Notes: a model not told the origin generated them from the sequence alone. Positions 46,143-56,472 are shown, numbered from the stretch's first letter. The stretch is 64,000 nt of DNA from CAWGYT01 sp963826795 (GCA_963826795.1 CAWGYT010000020.1:248001-312000); one strand, 5' to 3'. Program-made: numbers and translations.

Positions 46143-47646
46143 ATGGCTATCGCAGACCTTCGATCGCTGCCACCCGAACTGGTCGACGTGCAACAGGAGA
46201 TGGAAGGTCACGCGCGCGACTACGGCTTGGACTTCTTCCCGACAATCTTCGAAGTGGTGGATATCGAACAGCTCAACACGGTGGCCGCCTACGGGGGGTT
46301 TCCGACGCGCTATCCCCATTGGCGATTCGGCATGGAGTATGAACGACTGGCCAAAGGATACTCCTATGGCCTGCAAAAGATTTACGAGTTGGTGATTAAT
46401 AACAACCCATGTTATGCCTACTTGTTAAGCAGCAATTCGCTGACCGACCACAAAATGGTGATTGCGCACGTCTATGGCCATTGCGACTTCTTCAAGGTGA
46501 ACAACTGGTTCAGCCAGACAAATCGCAAGATGGTTGACGAGATGGCCAATCACGGGAATCGGATTCGGCGATACATGGACCGGTTCGGCGTGGAGGAAGT
46601 TGAGACGTTTATCGATACCTGCCTGAGCATTGAGGATTTGATCGACATTCATTCGCCGTTCATCAAGCGATTCGACAGCCGGAGCCGCTACGACTTTGAC
46701 GATGCGGTGGAGCAGCCGCCCGCGGCGGAGGGCACGGGTCGTTTTCGAGCCAAGCATTACATGGACCCCTACATCAATCCGCCCTCGGCGCTGCGTGCTG
46801 CCCAGGAAGTGGATTCGGACGAATCGGAGCCGGACCGGGCGATCCCGCCCGAACCCATGCGGGACGTCATGCTGTTCCTGCTGCAGCACGCGCCGCTCAA
46901 ACCCTGGCAGCTCGACGTGCTCTCGATCATCCGCGACGAGGCCTATTACTTCGCGCCGCAGGGGCAGACCAAGATCATGAACGAAGGTTGGGCCACCTAT
47001 TGGCATACCACGATCATGACTCGGCACGGCCTACTGAGCTCAGGCGACTTGATCAGCTACGCCGATCACACTTCGGGCACGCTGGCCAGTTCTCCCACGC
47101 GTCTGAATCCTTACAAGCTGGGTGTCGAACTGTTCCGCGACATCGAAGACCGTTGGAACCGTGGCTGCTTCGGACGAGGAGTACGAAGCGTGCGATGATT
47201 GGGAGACCCAACGCCGCTGGAACACCCACGCCGGACAGGGCCGCGAAAAAATCTTCGAAGTGCGGCGCATCCACAACGACCTGACGTTTATCGACGAATT
47301 CCTGACGCTGGAGTTCTGCCGCGAACACCGCCTGTTCTCCTTTGGATTCAACGAGCAATCGGGCTATTACGAGGTCGAGAGTCGCGAGTTCGAGAAAGTC
47401 AAACAGCAGTTGCTCTTCAGCCTGACGAATCTGGGTCGTCCCCTGATCTATGTCCGAGACGGGAATTACAAGAATCGGGGTGAGCTATTTCTGGAGCACC
47501 GTTACAACGGCCCGGAATTGAAGTTGGACTACGCGCGAGCGACTTTGGAAAATGTGTTTCGGATCTGGAAACGGCCCGTGCACATCGAAACCGTTCTGGA
47601 CGACCAAAAAACGACGCTCTCCTTCGACGGGCACGAACACACTTAA
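46143..47646 (+). pseudogene. spoVR: SpoVR family protein, one frameshift
   Basis: The ATG at 46143 starts a SpoVR/YcgB protein: FEVVDIEQLNTVAAYGGFP, PHWRFGMEYERLAKGY, HVYGHCDFFKVNNWF, NEGWATYWHTTIM. At 47183-47186 an extra G (GAGGAG) shifts the frame. The family C-terminus (EYEACDDWETQRRWN ... VLDDQKTTLSFDGHEHT) continues in the next frame to the TAA at 47646. Corrected length is about 500 residues, normal for the family. SpoVR acts with PrkA and YeaH in stress and sporulation-like responses; the biochemical role is not established. Confidence 0.88.
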
Positions 47647-47692
47647 GTCAACGATCCAGGCTGGGCAGCTGGCACGGCTGGGGAGGTGAAAC

Positions 47693-48214
47693 GTGGATAT
47701 TCGCGGAGACGTGCAACGTGAGATCGACCACCTGCTGCAACAACCGCCGACAGGGCAACGTGCGGTGTGCGATGTTCGCTGGACGACCGGTCAGCTCACG
47801 CTGGAACTGGACGAAGTGCAGCCCTTGGGTTGCGCGTTGTGGCAACTGACCGTCCGCGAAGACGCCCTGGCGTCACGCGATTCAGCCGGCCTCGCCCGAC
47901 TGGGACAGCAGCTGACGACGCGTGTGGGGTATCTTCTTGAGCCGCTGCAGGTGCACGAAATTGATGCGGCCACCGCGGCCGTCCAGGTCCGCTCTCACCC
48001 TCCTCAGCGCGAAGCGAAAACCGTTCGCTACTACGAAGCATTGCTGCAACGCGATGGCGGACTTCGGCTGGCTCGCTTTGAAAAACGCCCCGGCCAACCT
48101 CGCGAGCAGGTCGCCGCGCTGGTGACGATCGAGGTCCTGCAGCGACTGTGCCAGGACGTCGTCGCCACCTGCCAACAGCCCGCCGCCGCCAGTGCACTCC
48201 CGCCGACGCCCTGA
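47693..48214 (+). CDS. protein of unknown function in the PrkA cluster
   Basis: 173 residues from a GTG at 47693, right after GGGAGGTG. No signal peptide or membrane segment. The sequence has a beta-rich start (VCDVRWTTGQLTLELDEVQ), then LTTRVGYLLEPLQVHEID and a helical C-terminus. I do not recognise a domain. It is 46 bp downstream of spoVR in the same direction and probably belongs to that operon. Confidence 0.6.
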   Translation: MDIRGDVQREIDHLLQQPPTGQRAVCDVRWTTGQLTLELDEVQPLGCALWQLTVREDALASRDSAGLARLGQQLTTRVGYLLEPLQVHEIDAATAAVQVRSHPPQREAKTVRYYEALLQRDGGLRLARFEKRPGQPREQVAALVTIEVLQRLCQDVVATCQQPAAASALPPTP

Positions 48215-48280
48215 TCGCCGACGCCCTTGTGAATTGTCAACGCAAGGAATTGAGTTCGGCGCCGCAGGGCGACGCTCCTC

Positions 48281-48360
48281 GGGAGCGCGAGGCTCCCGCC
48301 GAGCCGCACAACCGGCGACGCACGACGCGAGTTCGTCTCAGCAGGCGCCTCGCCCTCCCG
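48281..48360. repeat. palindromic copy of the GGGAGGGCGAGGCTCC family
   Basis: GGGAGCGCGAGGCTCCCGCC then GAGCCG (48281-48306) faces CTCAGCAGGCGCCTCGCCCT then CCCG (48337-48360). The two arms are imperfect inverted copies. It lies between the PrkA cluster and hemQ and could stall or end transcription. Confidence 0.7.
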
Positions 48361-48506
48361 CGCCGAACCAAATCGCGGTTTCGCCAGCCGCCTGGCGGCT
48401 GGACGATTCGGCCCCCAAGCCTTAAAGTCGGGTGCGCGAAGCTTTCGTTGCGGCCGTCCGCGTGCCTGGCAAACAAACACGAATCGACATGTCGAGAGGT
48501 GGGGTC

Positions 48507-49346
48507 ATGAATCAAGGTCGTCCGGCGGCAGTCGCCATTGAGCCCTCGTTGACTCCTGACGAAGGCTGGCACTGCAGCCACCTCTACTATCGGTTCGATC
48601 GCGCCGCGCTGGCCGCAATGTCCGGCGTGCAGCGGGATGAGGGGCGACGCGAGTTGATCGCCTGTCTGGATCCCGCCGGTGAGGGCGCGACCGAGCGGCT
48701 GCAAGCCTCGGTCGTGAGCGGGCACAAGGCCGATTTCGGCTTGATGTTGATGGACCCCGATCCGCTCAAGATCGATCGTCTTCATCAGCGATTGCTCGCC
48801 AGCCAACTCGGCCCGGCCCTGGTCCCGACGTATTCCTTCGTTTCCATCAGCGAAATCTCGGAATACGTTCCGACGGTCCAGCAGTATGCGGCGAAGCTGG
48901 TCGAGGAGGGAGAGGTCGAGGGCAGTGAAGCCCACCAGGCCAAGGTGAACGCCTACCAACGACGCGAACCGATCATGCGGCGCCAGCGACTGACGCCCGA
49001 TTTTCCGACTTGGCCGGCAACGTGTTTTTACCCGATGAACAAGAAACGCGTTTGCGGCGAAAACTGGTTTACGCTTCCATTCGCCGAACGAAGTCGGATG
49101 ATGAGCGAGCACGCCAAGAGCGGCATGAGCTTCGCAGGAAAAGTCAGCCAATTGATCACGGTCGGCGTCGGACTGGACGACTGGGAGTGGGGCGTGACGT
49201 TGTGGGCCGTCAATCCGCAGTTCTTGACTAAAATCGTCTACCAAATGCGTTTCGACGAAGCCAGTGCCCGCTATGCCGAGTTCGGCCCGTTTTACGCCAG
49301 CTACGTCATGCCCGCGGGCGCGTTGCTGGAACACTTACGCATCTGA
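48507..49346 (+). CDS. hemQ: HemQ, coproheme decarboxylase (chlorite dismutase family)
   Basis: 279 residues; the ATG at 48507 follows GAGAGGTGGGG. The chlorite-dismutase fold is recognised from SHLYYRFDR, TYSFVSISEISEYVP and the heme-side MMSEHAKSGMSFAGKV, with the proximal His, then GLDDWEWGVTLWA. It lacks the distal Arg context expected of true chlorite dismutases as far as I can judge, so heme synthesis by coproheme decarboxylation is the likelier role. Standing alone, it is convergent with the next gene. The stop codon falls in a 16-bp tandem repeat. Confidence 0.85.
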   Translation: MNQGRPAAVAIEPSLTPDEGWHCSHLYYRFDRAALAAMSGVQRDEGRRELIACLDPAGEGATERLQASVVSGHKADFGLMLMDPDPLKIDRLHQRLLASQLGPALVPTYSFVSISEISEYVPTVQQYAAKLVEEGEVEGSEAHQAKVNAYQRREPIMRRQRLTPDFPTWPATCFYPMNKKRVCGENWFTLPFAERSRMMSEHAKSGMSFAGKVSQLITVGVGLDDWEWGVTLWAVNPQFLTKIVYQMRFDEASARYAEFGPFYASYVMPAGALLEHLRI

Positions 49347-49392
49347 ACACTTACGCATCGGAACGCTTACGCATCGGAACACTTACGCATCG
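49329..49392 (+). repeat. 16-bp tandem repeat spanning the hemQ stop
   Basis: Four units of GAACACTTACGCATC(G/T) at 49329-49344, 49345-49360, 49361-49376 and 49377-49392. The TGA of hemQ lies at the first junction. The array fills the gap to the convergent gene that ends at 49397. Confidence 0.85.
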
Positions 49393-49396
49393 GACG

Positions 49397-50251
49397 TCAG
49401 GGCTCGACTGAAAGCACCAGCCGCACGATCGTGCCCAGTTCCGGAATGTTCTCGGTTGCGGCCTCGTAAATCAGGTCCGCGTTGTCCGCTGGACTCTCGA
49501 TCGGCAAGTCCAGCATCGCCGTCGAGAAGTTTGACAGGCAGATCAGCTCGCCACCCTCGGCCATGTAAAACCGCGCGTCACTCTGCTCGTCCTCCCAGAA
49601 TCCGCTGCCGGCAAATACCCAGGGATGTTCCATCGGCTGGCGTGTCTTGACGTTTCGAATCATCTCTTGGGCCCGCCGACGCACCACGTTTCCCTCCGCA
49701 TTCTTCCAAATCACCTCCACGCGAATCTTCGTCCCCGTCGCAGGCTTGTAGATCGGGTCATATTGGACGGGTGTGCCTGAACGAGCACCGATCGTCAGCA
49801 AGGCGGTGTGAACCAGATATGCCTTCGAATTGACGGCCACTATCGACTCGTGCTCCTTCGTGCCGCGCGAACAAGCAAACATCTCCAACAGTCCCTTGCG
49901 GAGGCAAATCTGGCCCCCCACAATCACGCGTTTGCGTTTGGCGTCGACCCAAACTTCCGCCTGCGGATCCAGCCGAACCAGCGACGCGGGCTCGGACGGC
50001 TCAGCCGCTGGCCGCTCACGCACGGAATCCACCGCGTCCGTCGCGGCCGGGGCCGACGGGTCGGTGCTGACTGAGGCCTTCGGCGACTCGGCGACACCGC
50101 TTGGAGAAGGCGGCGTCTGGGCCTGGGCTGACTGCACGTCACCGCCGCGCGTCAGGGCGACCAGGCCAACGCAGGCGATCGCGAACTTCCGAAGGTTCCG
50201 ACCGCGCCGAACGGCCTGCGAGCAAGTGCATCCCGTGATTGGCCTCAACAT
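49397..50251 (-). CDS. exported YdjY-domain-like protein
   Basis: 284 residues from the ATG at 50251, preceded by GAGGGAGACG. An N-terminal signal-like hydrophobic stretch (KFAIACVGLVALTRGGDVQSAQA) is followed by a Pro/Ser/Ala-rich linker and then a domain with VGGQICLRKGLLEMFACSRGTKEHESIVAV. This pattern occurs in YdjY-type proteins common in planctomycetes. The remainder, to PELGTIVRLVLSVEP, is beta-rich. Function unknown; envelope or periplasm is expected. Confidence 0.75.
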   Translation of the reverse strand: MLRPITGCTCSQAVRRGRNLRKFAIACVGLVALTRGGDVQSAQAQTPPSPSGVAESPKASVSTDPSAPAATDAVDSVRERPAAEPSEPASLVRLDPQAEVWVDAKRKRVIVGGQICLRKGLLEMFACSRGTKEHESIVAVNSKAYLVHTALLTIGARSGTPVQYDPIYKPATGTKIRVEVIWKNAEGNVVRRRAQEMIRNVKTRQPMEHPWVFAGSGFWEDEQSDARFYMAEGGELICLSNFSTAMLDLPIESPADNADLIYEAATENIPELGTIVRLVLSVEP

Positions 50252-50344
50252 CGCGTCTCCCTCGGTTGGCAACCTTGTAGTTCTGTGCTCCCCTGCTTTT
50301 TCATTGTCGAGCAAGACGGTGGTTCAGTGCAAGCCAGTTCCTGT

Positions 50345-50437
50345 AGCGACGAACGTGAAACTCCCGCCGGCAAGCGGCGGGCATCTCGTGCGGATCGAAC
50401 GGCCTCCTCGAGCGACGAACGTGAAACTCCCGCCGGC
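50345..50437. repeat. two 27-bp direct repeats
   Basis: AGCGACGAACGTGAAACTCC then CGCCGGC occurs identically at 50345-50371 and 50411-50437, 66 bp apart, in the divergent space before the 586-residue gene. The intervening DNA contains a GCCGGC...GCGGC partial palindrome. Origin unknown. Confidence 0.7.
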
Positions 50438-50532
50438 GAATAATTCGTCTCGAGGCGTTGTCGCGAGTCGGAATGTTGATAAAGTAGCCAGCTACGTTAA
50501 GCAAGACGGCCGATTTCACGAGAGTATCTGCA

Positions 50533-52293
50533 ATGGAAGAAAGCGGAGTGATCGCCGGTCACGTGGGACGCGCGGAGACGGAGGCCTTCTTGGCGGAAAT
50601 CCAGCGTCTGGCGCCGTGGGAAACATGGGCTGCGAAGCTGGCAGGGCGAAAGCAACCCGAACCGCTGCATAAACTCGTACCGCAGGCCAAAGGCTGCCCT
50701 TTGCTTTGGTCCGCTCCGCTCAACGTCTCCCCGCGCACGCGCGAGCTGCTGGAATGGCTGTATCATCTGCGTCGTCGTAAGCACAAGGCCGAATCGCCCT
50801 CGGATTGGACGCTGGTTGTCAACGAGGCGCTGGAAGCCTGGAAGGCGACGCCGACCACCATCGAATCGGCACTCGAATTGCTCGCCTGGGCCCACGGTTT
50901 GCCCCGCCTGGCGGTTCGGACAACCCCGGAGGCTTGGTCCGCTCTGTTCGCCGAGTTGGTGAACGTGGCGCAAGACGCGGAAGGGAGCGTCTTAACCGAG
51001 GACGCCTCGGCCGAAGAGGTCTTGGTCTTTCAGCTGACGGCTGCGGAGCTGCCGCTGTCGTTGGCGTATATCTTTCCGAAGATCGAGCTCTGCGCCCAGC
51101 TTGCCGAGCTCGGGCGTCGGGCACTCGCCAACGCCCTGATCGGCTTGCTCGATGGCGAGGGCATTCCGCACGCGCGCCTCAGCGGGCAGTGGCGCGGCTT
51201 GTTGGGATGCTGGACCCGATGTTTCCTGATGGAGCGCCGCGGCAAGCGTGGCCGAGTGGACAAGGACGCGCGCCTGCAGTACGAGTGGCTGGTTCGCCAA
51301 TCGATCCGCTGGCGACGCAGCGACGGATCGCTTTGTCTGCAGGATTATGGGCGCGTCGACGAATTGCTGACGGCCGCGGTGGAGATCGGGGGTGACCCCG
51401 CGGATCGGGAGTTGCTGGCGATTCAACAGGGGAAACTGGCCGAGGACGACAGCGAGTACGCCGTTCCGCGGGCGGGCGAACACTCCGAATGGGCGGAAAC
51501 GGCGATTCTTCGCACGAACTGGTCGCGCCGGTCCCCGTACCTCGCGATGAACTTCGACGCGGGAAATTTTCACAGCGAACTCGGTGTGGACGGGACCACG
51601 ATCTGGTCCGGCGACACTCGGCCGGAAGTCTCCATCAACGGCCATCGACTTGAATACGGCGGCGAATGGGATGAACTGTGTTGGTTCTCGGACGACGACG
51701 TGGATTACATCGAGTTGGAGATCGATCTGGCTCGAGATTGGCGGATCCAGCGACAACTGCTCCTCGCCCGCGAAGACCAGTTTCTGTTCATGGCCGACGC
51801 GCTGCTGGGGCCCGATGCGGGCCAGATTGATTACCGGCTTGAGCTGCCGACTACGCCCGAAATGGAATGGGTGCTGGAAGACGAGACGACCGACGTGCAG
51901 TTGACCGCCAGCAAACCACTCGGCTGGATCATGCCCCTCGCCCTGAACGAATGGCGATCCGATAGCCGGTTCGGGAAGTTCAATGGGCGCGTCTTGCACC
52001 AGACCGACACCGGCCGGGGGCTCTATGCGCCCCTGTTTCTTGATCTGAATCCGGGTCGGCGGCGAAAGGCACGCACCTGGCGATCCCTGACGGTCGCCGA
52101 AAACCTGCAATTACAGCCGCGCGATGTCGCAGTCGCCTACCGCGTCCAAATCGGCAAGGAACAGTGGGTGATGTATCGGTCGCTTGGCCCCGCTGGCAAT
52201 CGAACTTTCTTGGGACAAAATCTTACGAGCGAGTTCTTGATCGCCCGCTTCGACCTGGACGGGGAAATTGAGAACCTGGTCGAAATCGAGTGA
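50533..52293 (+). CDS. protein of unknown function with a heparinase-like C-terminal region
   Basis: 586 residues from the ATG at 50533. It has no signal peptide and no membrane segment. The first 350 residues are helical and Leu-rich (ELAWAHGLPRLAVRTTPEAW). After MNFDAGNFHSELGVDGTTIW the C-terminal 230 residues are beta-rich and Trp/Asp-rich (YGGEWDELCWFSDDDVDYIE). This recalls the helical plus beta-sandwich layout of heparinase II/III-type proteins. The resemblance is weak and no catalytic residues can be named. It is 10 bp upstream of the yggS-like gene and may be co-transcribed with it. Confidence 0.65.
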   Translation: MEESGVIAGHVGRAETEAFLAEIQRLAPWETWAAKLAGRKQPEPLHKLVPQAKGCPLLWSAPLNVSPRTRELLEWLYHLRRRKHKAESPSDWTLVVNEALEAWKATPTTIESALELLAWAHGLPRLAVRTTPEAWSALFAELVNVAQDAEGSVLTEDASAEEVLVFQLTAAELPLSLAYIFPKIELCAQLAELGRRALANALIGLLDGEGIPHARLSGQWRGLLGCWTRCFLMERRGKRGRVDKDARLQYEWLVRQSIRWRRSDGSLCLQDYGRVDELLTAAVEIGGDPADRELLAIQQGKLAEDDSEYAVPRAGEHSEWAETAILRTNWSRRSPYLAMNFDAGNFHSELGVDGTTIWSGDTRPEVSINGHRLEYGGEWDELCWFSDDDVDYIELEIDLARDWRIQRQLLLAREDQFLFMADALLGPDAGQIDYRLELPTTPEMEWVLEDETTDVQLTASKPLGWIMPLALNEWRSDSRFGKFNGRVLHQTDTGRGLYAPLFLDLNPGRRRKARTWRSLTVAENLQLQPRDVAVAYRVQIGKEQWVMYRSLGPAGNRTFLGQNLTSEFLIARFDLDGEIENLVEIE

Positions 52294-52303
52294 ACCCGCT
52301 GTG

Positions 52304-53011
52304 ATGGCTGAGGCGACGAAGCGCATCGCCGAGAACCTGGCAACGATCCGCGAACAAATGGCCGCCGCGGCTCGGCGAAGTGGTCGTGACGCAGCCGATG
52401 TGCGGCTGGTCGCCGTCACGAAATACGTCGCCTCCGACGTGGCGCGATGTCTGGTCGAAGCAGGGTGTCTGGACCTGGGTGAAAGTCGCCCCCAACAGCT
52501 GTGGGAAAAGGCCGATCAACTGGCCGACCCACGCATCCGCTGGCACGCCATCGGACACCTCCAGCGCAACAAGCTCAATCGAACCCTGCCGCTCGTCCAT
52601 CTGGTTCACTCGCTGGACAGCCTCCGTTTGGCAGAAGCCATCGACCAATGGGCGGTCCAGCAGAATCGCTCCGTCGACGCGCTGCTGGAGGTCAACGTCT
52701 CGGGAGACGCAGCAAAGCACGGCTTCCGCCCGGACGAAGTGCGACCGGTGCTCGCCGCAGCGCGTACCTGGGGTGGCGTTCGGGTGCAAGGCCTGATGGC
52801 CATGGCCGGGCGGGCGGGCGGACCCGAGCAAGCCCGACGCGACTTCGCGGGACTCCGGCAATTGCGCGATCAGCTGCGGATCGAAACGCCCGACGGCCCG
52901 GACTTAACCGAGCTTTCGATGGGCATGAGCGGAGACTTTCCGATCGCGATCGAAGAGGGCGCGACGCTGATTCGCGTGGGCTCGGCGCTCTTCGAAGGTC
53001 TGCCCCCATGA
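52304..53011 (+). CDS. YggS/PLPBP family PLP homeostasis protein
   Basis: 235 residues. PLP attachment is in RLVAVTKYVASD. Other signatures are LGESRPQQLWEKAD, HAIGHLQRNKLNRTL, VNVSGDAAKHGF and the terminal LSMGMSGDFPIAIEEGATLIRVGSALFE. Members bind pyridoxal phosphate without catalysis and balance vitamin B6. The ATG at 52304 is preferred over the GTG one codon earlier. Its stop overlaps the start of the DUF167 gene (ATGA), the usual YggS-YggU type arrangement. Confidence 0.93.
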   Translation: MAEATKRIAENLATIREQMAAAARRSGRDAADVRLVAVTKYVASDVARCLVEAGCLDLGESRPQQLWEKADQLADPRIRWHAIGHLQRNKLNRTLPLVHLVHSLDSLRLAEAIDQWAVQQNRSVDALLEVNVSGDAAKHGFRPDEVRPVLAAARTWGGVRVQGLMAMAGRAGGPEQARRDFAGLRQLRDQLRIETPDGPDLTELSMGMSGDFPIAIEEGATLIRVGSALFEGLPP

Positions 53012-53367
53012 TCCCCTTGGAAATTCGCCCCGCGGGAATCGTGCTGGCGGTGCGAGCCGCGCCGGGGTCCCGCCGCAATGAGTTCCGAGGGTTTCAAGAC
53101 GGAGCGTTGAAGCTGTCCGTCACGCAGGTCGCGGAAAAAGGGAAAGCCAATGCCGCACTCCGCACCGAATTGGCCCGGGCATTGGGCCTGCGCAAGTCGC
53201 AAGTCGAACTGATCGCCGGCCAAACGACGCCGCAGAAAAAATTTCTCATCCGCGAGATCAGCGTCGACGACCTGCGCTCGCTTGCAACGTCTCGAGCTGT
53301 AGTACCGTGTGCTCGCGAAAATCCCTTCGGAAACGCGGGGAGGTTGCCCAACTGGAAACCTGGGTAA
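53008..53367 (+). CDS. DUF167 (YggU-like) protein
   Basis: 119 residues, overlapping yggS by four bases. The DUF167 core is LAVRAAPGSRRNEFRG and GALKLSVTQVAEKGKANAAL, then LGLRKSQVELIAGQTTPQKKFLI. The final 30 residues (VVPCARENPFGNAGRLPNW) are beyond the domain and low in conservation. Function unknown; small globular cytosolic protein. Confidence 0.88.
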   Translation: MIPLEIRPAGIVLAVRAAPGSRRNEFRGFQDGALKLSVTQVAEKGKANAALRTELARALGLRKSQVELIAGQTTPQKKFLIREISVDDLRSLATSRAVVPCARENPFGNAGRLPNWKPG

Positions 53368-53508
53368 CCTGAGTGGTCGCTGAGGGTAGTGATCGAGAAC
53401 ACAGTAGAGAGGAGAATCGGGATGACGATGAGAGGATTACGTCGGCGGCGTGCGCCCGGCGTGTCCCTCCAGAAATTCGATGCCTCGCCGGGCGGGAGAA
53501 ATGACACC

Positions 53509-54132
53509 ATGATCCATCGCTGGATGCAGCTCCTGGGCCTACTGGCCATTGCCTGGTTGGCGTTTCCTCGCGACACCGCGGCCCAGCCCCGGGCCCGAGA
53601 GATTCCTCCGCAACAAACCGCCCCGTTCCCAATTCCCGACAGCGCCGGCTTCCGTTCGCGTGTTCGTGGATGTCCGTCGATCGAGGAGATCCAGGCCGCG
53701 TCCAAGGCGTTGAACGACGTGAAGCTGCAGTACATCGTCACCGACAGCGAAGTCCCGCCCGACTGTAGCCAGGTGCTGTTCACGGGATCCGAGGCGGCGA
53801 CCACGTTTGGCCGTGCGATCACGATGTTCCAATGGGAGCCGACGAACTTCTTCCATCAGCCGCTCTATTTCGAGGACATGCCGCTGGAACGCTATGGCCA
53901 GACCGTTTGCCCTCACCTCCAACCCGTCATCTCGGGAACGCGATTCTTCCTGACGTTCCCGATCATGCCCTACAAGCTCGGCGTCCAGCACCCGCACGAC
54001 TGCGTCACGATCTTGGGATTCCATCGCCCCGGCAACTGTGCGCCGTGCGTGCGCGAGGTCCTGCCGTTGGACGGTCATGGTGCGTTTCTGCAAACGGCCA
54101 CGACGCTGGGCTTCATCTTCTTGCTGCCGTGA
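53509..54132 (+). CDS. exported protein of unknown function
   Basis: 207 residues from the ATG at 53509, after GGGAG; an upstream extension in frame is not protein-like. The N-terminus MIHRWMQLLGLLAIAWLAF is a signal peptide. The mature part has four cysteines in GCPSIEEIQ, PPDCSQVLF, QTVCPHLQP and HDCVTILGF...NCAPCVREV, suggesting disulfides. No domain is recognised. Confidence 0.65.
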   Translation: MIHRWMQLLGLLAIAWLAFPRDTAAQPRAREIPPQQTAPFPIPDSAGFRSRVRGCPSIEEIQAASKALNDVKLQYIVTDSEVPPDCSQVLFTGSEAATTFGRAITMFQWEPTNFFHQPLYFEDMPLERYGQTVCPHLQPVISGTRFFLTFPIMPYKLGVQHPHDCVTILGFHRPGNCAPCVREVLPLDGHGAFLQTATTLGFIFLLP

Positions 54133-54151
54133 CGGCTTCCTGAAACGCGTC

Positions 54152-54234
54152 GTTGGAAAAAGGGGTCAGGTCCCGAAAGCCGGAACGGCCCTGCGGGTGC
54201 TCCGCACTTTTGGGACCTGACCCCTTTTTCCCAA
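54152..54234. repeat. palindromic GGGGTCAGGTCCC element, copy 2
   Basis: GTTGGAAAAAGGGGTCAGGT then CCC (54152-54174) pairs with GGGACCTGACCCCTTTTTCC then CAAC (54211-54234), with one extra base. It matches the element at 13772-13854 in both arms but not in the interior. Confidence 0.75.
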
Positions 54235-54428
54235 CGTGCTCTCTCAAGCCGCACCCCACGACCTGGCAAATCAGGCTGACTTTGAGGCTTGCGGGCATTA
54301 TCTCGATCGTACGGGTCATCCCGGTTGATTCCGAGGCGCTGGTGTAACCGCTTACTCGGATCCGATGAAGCATGACGATCGAAGCTGATTTTCGTTTTGT
54401 GGCACAAACCAGGGTGGACGCGGTACTC

Positions 54429-56472
54429 ATGAATGGCCTCATTCGACCGGCGCGGAAACGAACGATCTTCTCTTGCCTGGGCTGCCTCCTGCTGCTGGCG
54501 ACCGCCGAAGGTTGCCGCTCGAAGCCCGAGGTGGAATTCGATCCGCGTTCGGAGTTCAAGCCCTTTGTCACCGAGATTGAATACCCCGACGTCTGCGTTC
54601 GGCCCGCCTCCGCCATCTCCGACGACGCACCCCCACCGCACACGCTGCGCGAGCCGGTCCCCGAGGAGACCTGGCCGCTGACGCTGAACGAGGCCATCCA
54701 GATTGGCTTGCAGAACAGTCAGGTCATGCGTGAAATCGGCGTCCGCGTGATCACCGCGCCCCAGTCGCTCAGCACGGTCTATGATCCGGCCCTGCAAATC
54801 ACCAATCCCTTAAGTGGTGAGGAGGCCGCGCTGAGCGCGTTTGACGCCCAGTTCGCGACCAGCATGCTCTTCACGCAGAATGACCAGTCCTTCAACAACC
54901 CGTTTTTCGCAGGGTCGGGCGTCGTGGCCGGAGCCGCCTCGTTGTCCACTCAGTTCGCTCCATTCGACATGCAATTCTCCAAGGTGGCCGCCACCGGTAC
55001 TTCGATGGCCCTTCGAAATCGCACCTCGCGGACCAGCCGAACGTCGCAGTTCGAGCTCTTCCCGAGCTACTACGATACCACGTTCGAGGCCGAGTTGCGG
55101 CATCCGTTGCTGAAGGGAGGCGGACTGGAATTCAATCGAATCGCCGGTCCCAACGGGTCGCCGGGCAACTACAACGGTATCTTGATCGCGAGGATTCGCA
55201 CCGACGTCGCCTTGGCGGATTTCGAACGTTCGGTGCGCGACCTGGTGGAAGACATCCAGCTAATCTACTGGGGACTCTATTTCGCTTACCGCAATCTCGA
55301 CGCCCGGATCGCGGCTCGCAACGCGGCTCTTGAATCATGGCGCAACGCCAAGACCCAGTTGGAAGCAGGCGCCGGCGACATTCTGGCCGAGTCGTTGACG
55401 CGCGAACAGTACTTCCGATTTCAGGGCCAAGTGGCCACGGCGCTCAGCGGCATCGGCACGGACACGTCGACGCTGCAGGCGGCGGGCGTGTTTACCCTGG
55501 AACGCCGCTTGCGATTGTTGATGGGCATTGAGGTGAACGAGTCACGTTTGATTCGTCCGTCCGACGAACCCGCCAAGGCCGAAATCGTTTTCGACTGGGA
55601 TGAATCCGTCGATCAGGCGATGTTCCGGCGCGTCGAACTGCGACGCCAATTGTGGAATATCAAACAGCGCGAGCTGGAACTCCTGGCCGCTCGCAACCTC
55701 CAACTCATGCGACTCGACTTCGTCAGCCGGTATCGTCGACGCGGGTTCGGTGATCAAGTTGTTCGGCGAACAGGGCCGCGAGAATGGCAGTGCGTTTCGT
55801 GATCTTTGGGACGGCAAACTGGAAGGCTGGGACCTTGGCCTGGAACTGCAAACCCCGATCGGCAATCGAATCGGCCACGTCGCGGTCCGCAACGCCGAAC
55901 TGCTGTTGCGGCGCGAACGGGCCCTGTTGCGCGAGCAGGAACGCTATATTTTCGCCGAGTTGAGCGAGTCCTTCAACGAATTGGACCGCGCTTACCGGCT
56001 GGCACGCAATAACTTCAATCTGATTGTCGCCGCTCGCCAGAGACTGGAAGCCGAACGAACTCGGTACGAAGTGGGCGATGGCGTCCTGCAGTTCGTTTTG
56101 AATGCTCAAAGCCAGGTGGCTGACGCCGAAACCGAGTACTTCCGCGCCCTGGTCGACTACAACCTGGCAGTGGCCAAGATCCATTTTTCACAAGGGACGT
56201 TGCTCGACTACTACGGCATCCAGCTCTCCGAGGGACCCTGGTCGCAGGCCTCGTACGAATCGTCGGCTGAAAACTCTCGGCGATTCCGACGGCGTCATCT
56301 GGACTATTGCAGGACCGAGCCCGGGACGGTCAGTCAGGGCCGCTACCCGCAAATGGTGCTGCCACGTGACGCGGCCGAGGAGTTGCCGCCGGGCGTCCCA
56401 GTCGAAGACCCGCCCAGCGTTGCTCCCACACCCGCTGAACCGCAACGACTGCCGCCGCAGCCCACCGGGTGA
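54429..56472 (+). pseudogene. TolC-family outer-membrane efflux lipoprotein, one frameshift
   Basis: From the ATG at 54429 there is a lipoprotein signal (CLGCLLLLATAEGC). TolC-like sequence follows (LTLNEAIQIGLQNSQVMREIG ... ALRNRTSRTSR ... RHPLLKGGGLEFNRIAG). It continues through the coiled-coil QLIYWGLYFAYRNLDARIAAR. Near 55758 an inserted base (CAAGTTGTTC) changes frame. The second half continues in the next frame: LFGEQGRENGSAFRDLWDG, NFNLIVAARQRLEAERTRYE, and VDYNLAVAKIHFSQGTLLDYYG. It ends at the TGA at 56472. Corrected length is about 680 residues. It would form an outer-membrane export channel. No inner-membrane partner adjoins it. Confidence 0.83.
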
